Positions 62,849 through 64,000 of a stretch of DNA of 64,000 bases are shown here, in pieces. Source of the stretch: JAJCYL01 sp965206015 (GTDB taxonomy: Bacteria > Bacteroidota > Bacteroidia > Cytophagales > Cyclobacteriaceae). The DNA lies in the NCBI GenBank assembly GCA_965206015.1, contig CBDBIW010000016.1, positions 186,001-250,000 of the forward strand, in the 5' to 3' direction. The notes beneath the pieces are model-generated. The model made no database searches and had not been told where the DNA came from. It worked only from the letters and a program-made list of their open reading frames with translations. A program made the position numbers and the translations under genes. Position 1 is the stretch's first letter, and every line of letters begins with the position of its first letter.

Positions 62849-64000
62849 TTATTCTCTATCAAAATGATTTTTTAAAATTGAACCAACTATCATCGCCAAT
62901 CCCGTAATTATATAAGTAGCAATCCCAAGCTTATATGGACCAATCTGCTGTGCTAGTTCTTGAGTGCTTTCCATTTGCTCCATCACTAAAAAAGTAATCG
63001 GGATTGTACATCCGACAATAATAGCTCCCGTGGCTCCCCAATTGTTTGCCTGATACCAATAACAGGCAGCGATTAATATTACGCTCATACCGGATAAATA
63101 AATAGTACCCGTCACTTGCATGTAAACCCATAAATCACCCTTTAGCGGGTACCAGAGTCCGTATAGCAGGAGAAATACCCCTATAACACCAACAAGAACC
63201 CTGTTCCAAAGTATTCCTTTGTGTTCGGACCACTTGTTTTTATGAATAGGTTTCATCAGGTCATTGTAGATTACGGAACTCCAGGCTATCATGTAGGAAG
63301 AATTGGTTGACATATCGGCAGCCAGCATAGCAGCTACTACCAAACCCAAAAGCCCTACAGGAACAGCGACAGCTATTAAATTGGGCATAGCAAGGATGCT
63401 ATCAGAACCATCATAAACCTCTTTCCCAAAGTAATGAAGAGCAGCTATTCCCAGAAGTGCTGGAACCATAAATCGTACTATAAAAAACGGACTGGTACCG
63501 ATGTAAATCTTTTGTGCTGTGACAGAGTCTTTCGCTGACAGTACCCTGGAAATAATGGTTTGCCAAGTGAGGACTGAGGCAAAAGCCACCAGCACATCGA
63601 GTAGAATACGGTCGACACCATATTTACCGCCTTCAAAAGGATTGAAACCTGAAAGGCCCATGTTTTGTTCCACTGTAGCAGTCATCTCTGCCCAGCCGAA
63701 ATTATAGAGAAAAAGTACTATTACTGAAACTAGCCCCACACCCATAACAACGAATTGGATGTAGTCCGTCACCAGAACTGACAGCATACCTCCTAAAATG
63801 GTATAAACGGCCACACCAACCAGAATAAGGGTCATTACCAATTCCAGGTACCCGGGATCAAATCCCAGCACAATTGAGAGGTAATTTCCAGCTTGTCGCA
63901 AGAAAACTCCCATATTCAATAATCCTCCCAAAATAATAACTACGCCACTGGCCCAACGAACTCCGGAACCAAATTTAGTTTCAAACAATTCCGGCACTGT
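62849..64000 (-). CDS. Sodium:solute symporter (SSS family), C-terminal part (cut by window edge)
   Basis: The frame is open to the right edge, so the N-terminus lies outside. About 383 residues with ~10 helices; typical SSS features are LGGLLNMGVFLRQAGNYLSI, YTILGGMLSVLVTDYIQFVV and LVVAAMLAADMSTNSSYMIA (helix 8 region with the Na+-binding Ser/Thr pair). Substrate unknown; sugars, sugar acids or carboxylates are common. First visible gene of an operon with the small membrane protein and the SDR. Confidence 0.92.
   Translation of the reverse strand, partial: TVPELFETKFGSGVRWASGVVIILGGLLNMGVFLRQAGNYLSIVLGFDPGYLELVMTLILVGVAVYTILGGMLSVLVTDYIQFVVMGVGLVSVIVLFLYNFGWAEMTATVEQNMGLSGFNPFEGGKYGVDRILLDVLVAFASVLTWQTIISRVLSAKDSVTAQKIYIGTSPFFIVRFMVPALLGIAALHYFGKEVYDGSDSILAMPNLIAVAVPVGLLGLVVAAMLAADMSTNSSYMIAWSSVIYNDLMKPIHKNKWSEHKGILWNRVLVGVIGVFLLLYGLWYPLKGDLWVYMQVTGTIYLSGMSVILIAACYWYQANNWGATGAIIVGCTIPITFLVMEQMESTQELAQQIGPYKLGIATYIITGLAMIVGSILKNHFDRE

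Overview
The window looks like a chromosomal segment of a Bacteroidota bacterium, probably Cytophagales-like. The evidence is a SusC/SusD pair, a type IX secretion sorting domain (in a broken gene), PD40/OmpA outer-membrane proteins including a PorE-like lipoprotein, many lipoproteins, moderate-to-low GC, and Bacteroidota-type insertion sequences (IS982, ISL3, IS4, IS1182, IS630).

Region 1 (1-13716) is a [NiFe]-hydrogenase locus. It starts with maturation genes (end of hypF, hypD, hypE) and is then interrupted by an IS982 copy lying in gene debris. A long, tightly packed operon follows: a small subunit without Tat signal, five consecutive small single-pass membrane proteins, the large subunit, an M52-like protein whose catalytic residues are missing, a winged-helix protein with a Cys/His-rich tail, a small helical protein, a lipoprotein gene with one in-frame stop, a canonical M52 protease, and a second LolA-like membrane-anchored protein. 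The subunits resemble the high-affinity, oxygen-tolerant group 1h/1l enzymes. The five-gene membrane array between the two subunit genes is the most novel system here; I infer that it anchors the hydrogenase and feeds electrons to quinone.

Region 2 (13820-35140) holds a decayed T9SS-exported protein, an IS4 remnant, an NtrC/NtrY-type two-component pair, and housekeeping or envelope genes: methyltransferase, polysaccharide deacetylase, hemH, a cysteine desulfurase, glmM, an M23 peptidase, three OmpA-domain proteins including a PorE candidate, ric, ruvX, def and purM.

Region 3 (35190-39776) is a decay hot spot: truncated DUF2911 and glycosyltransferase genes joined head-on, intact hflX, tRNA-Arg(CCU), then broken ISL3 and IS630 elements.

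Region 4 (39777-58584) is a sulfated amino-sugar utilisation locus: an FG-GAP/UnbV lipoprotein, SusD and SusC on the minus strand; on the plus strand a NagA-like deacetylase with signal peptide, an Nramp-like transporter lacking the usual metal-binding motifs, NagB, two sulfatases, a DUF5107-TPR protein and a CBM9-like lipoprotein. Two near-identical 14-bp palindromes, one between susC and nagA and one before the first sulfatase, suggest one transcription factor controls both halves.

Region 5 (58836-64000) has nested IS debris, an intact-looking IS4 element, an integrase tail, a chimeric ORF (possibly AcrVA2-like N-terminus fused to an IS982 fragment), and then a minus-strand operon of a sodium:solute symporter, a 45-residue membrane protein and a short-chain dehydrogenase.

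All family assignments come from reading the translations; no database search was run. Single-base frameshifts or stops could be sequence errors, but truncated genes and IS remnants at many separate sites indicate real decay.
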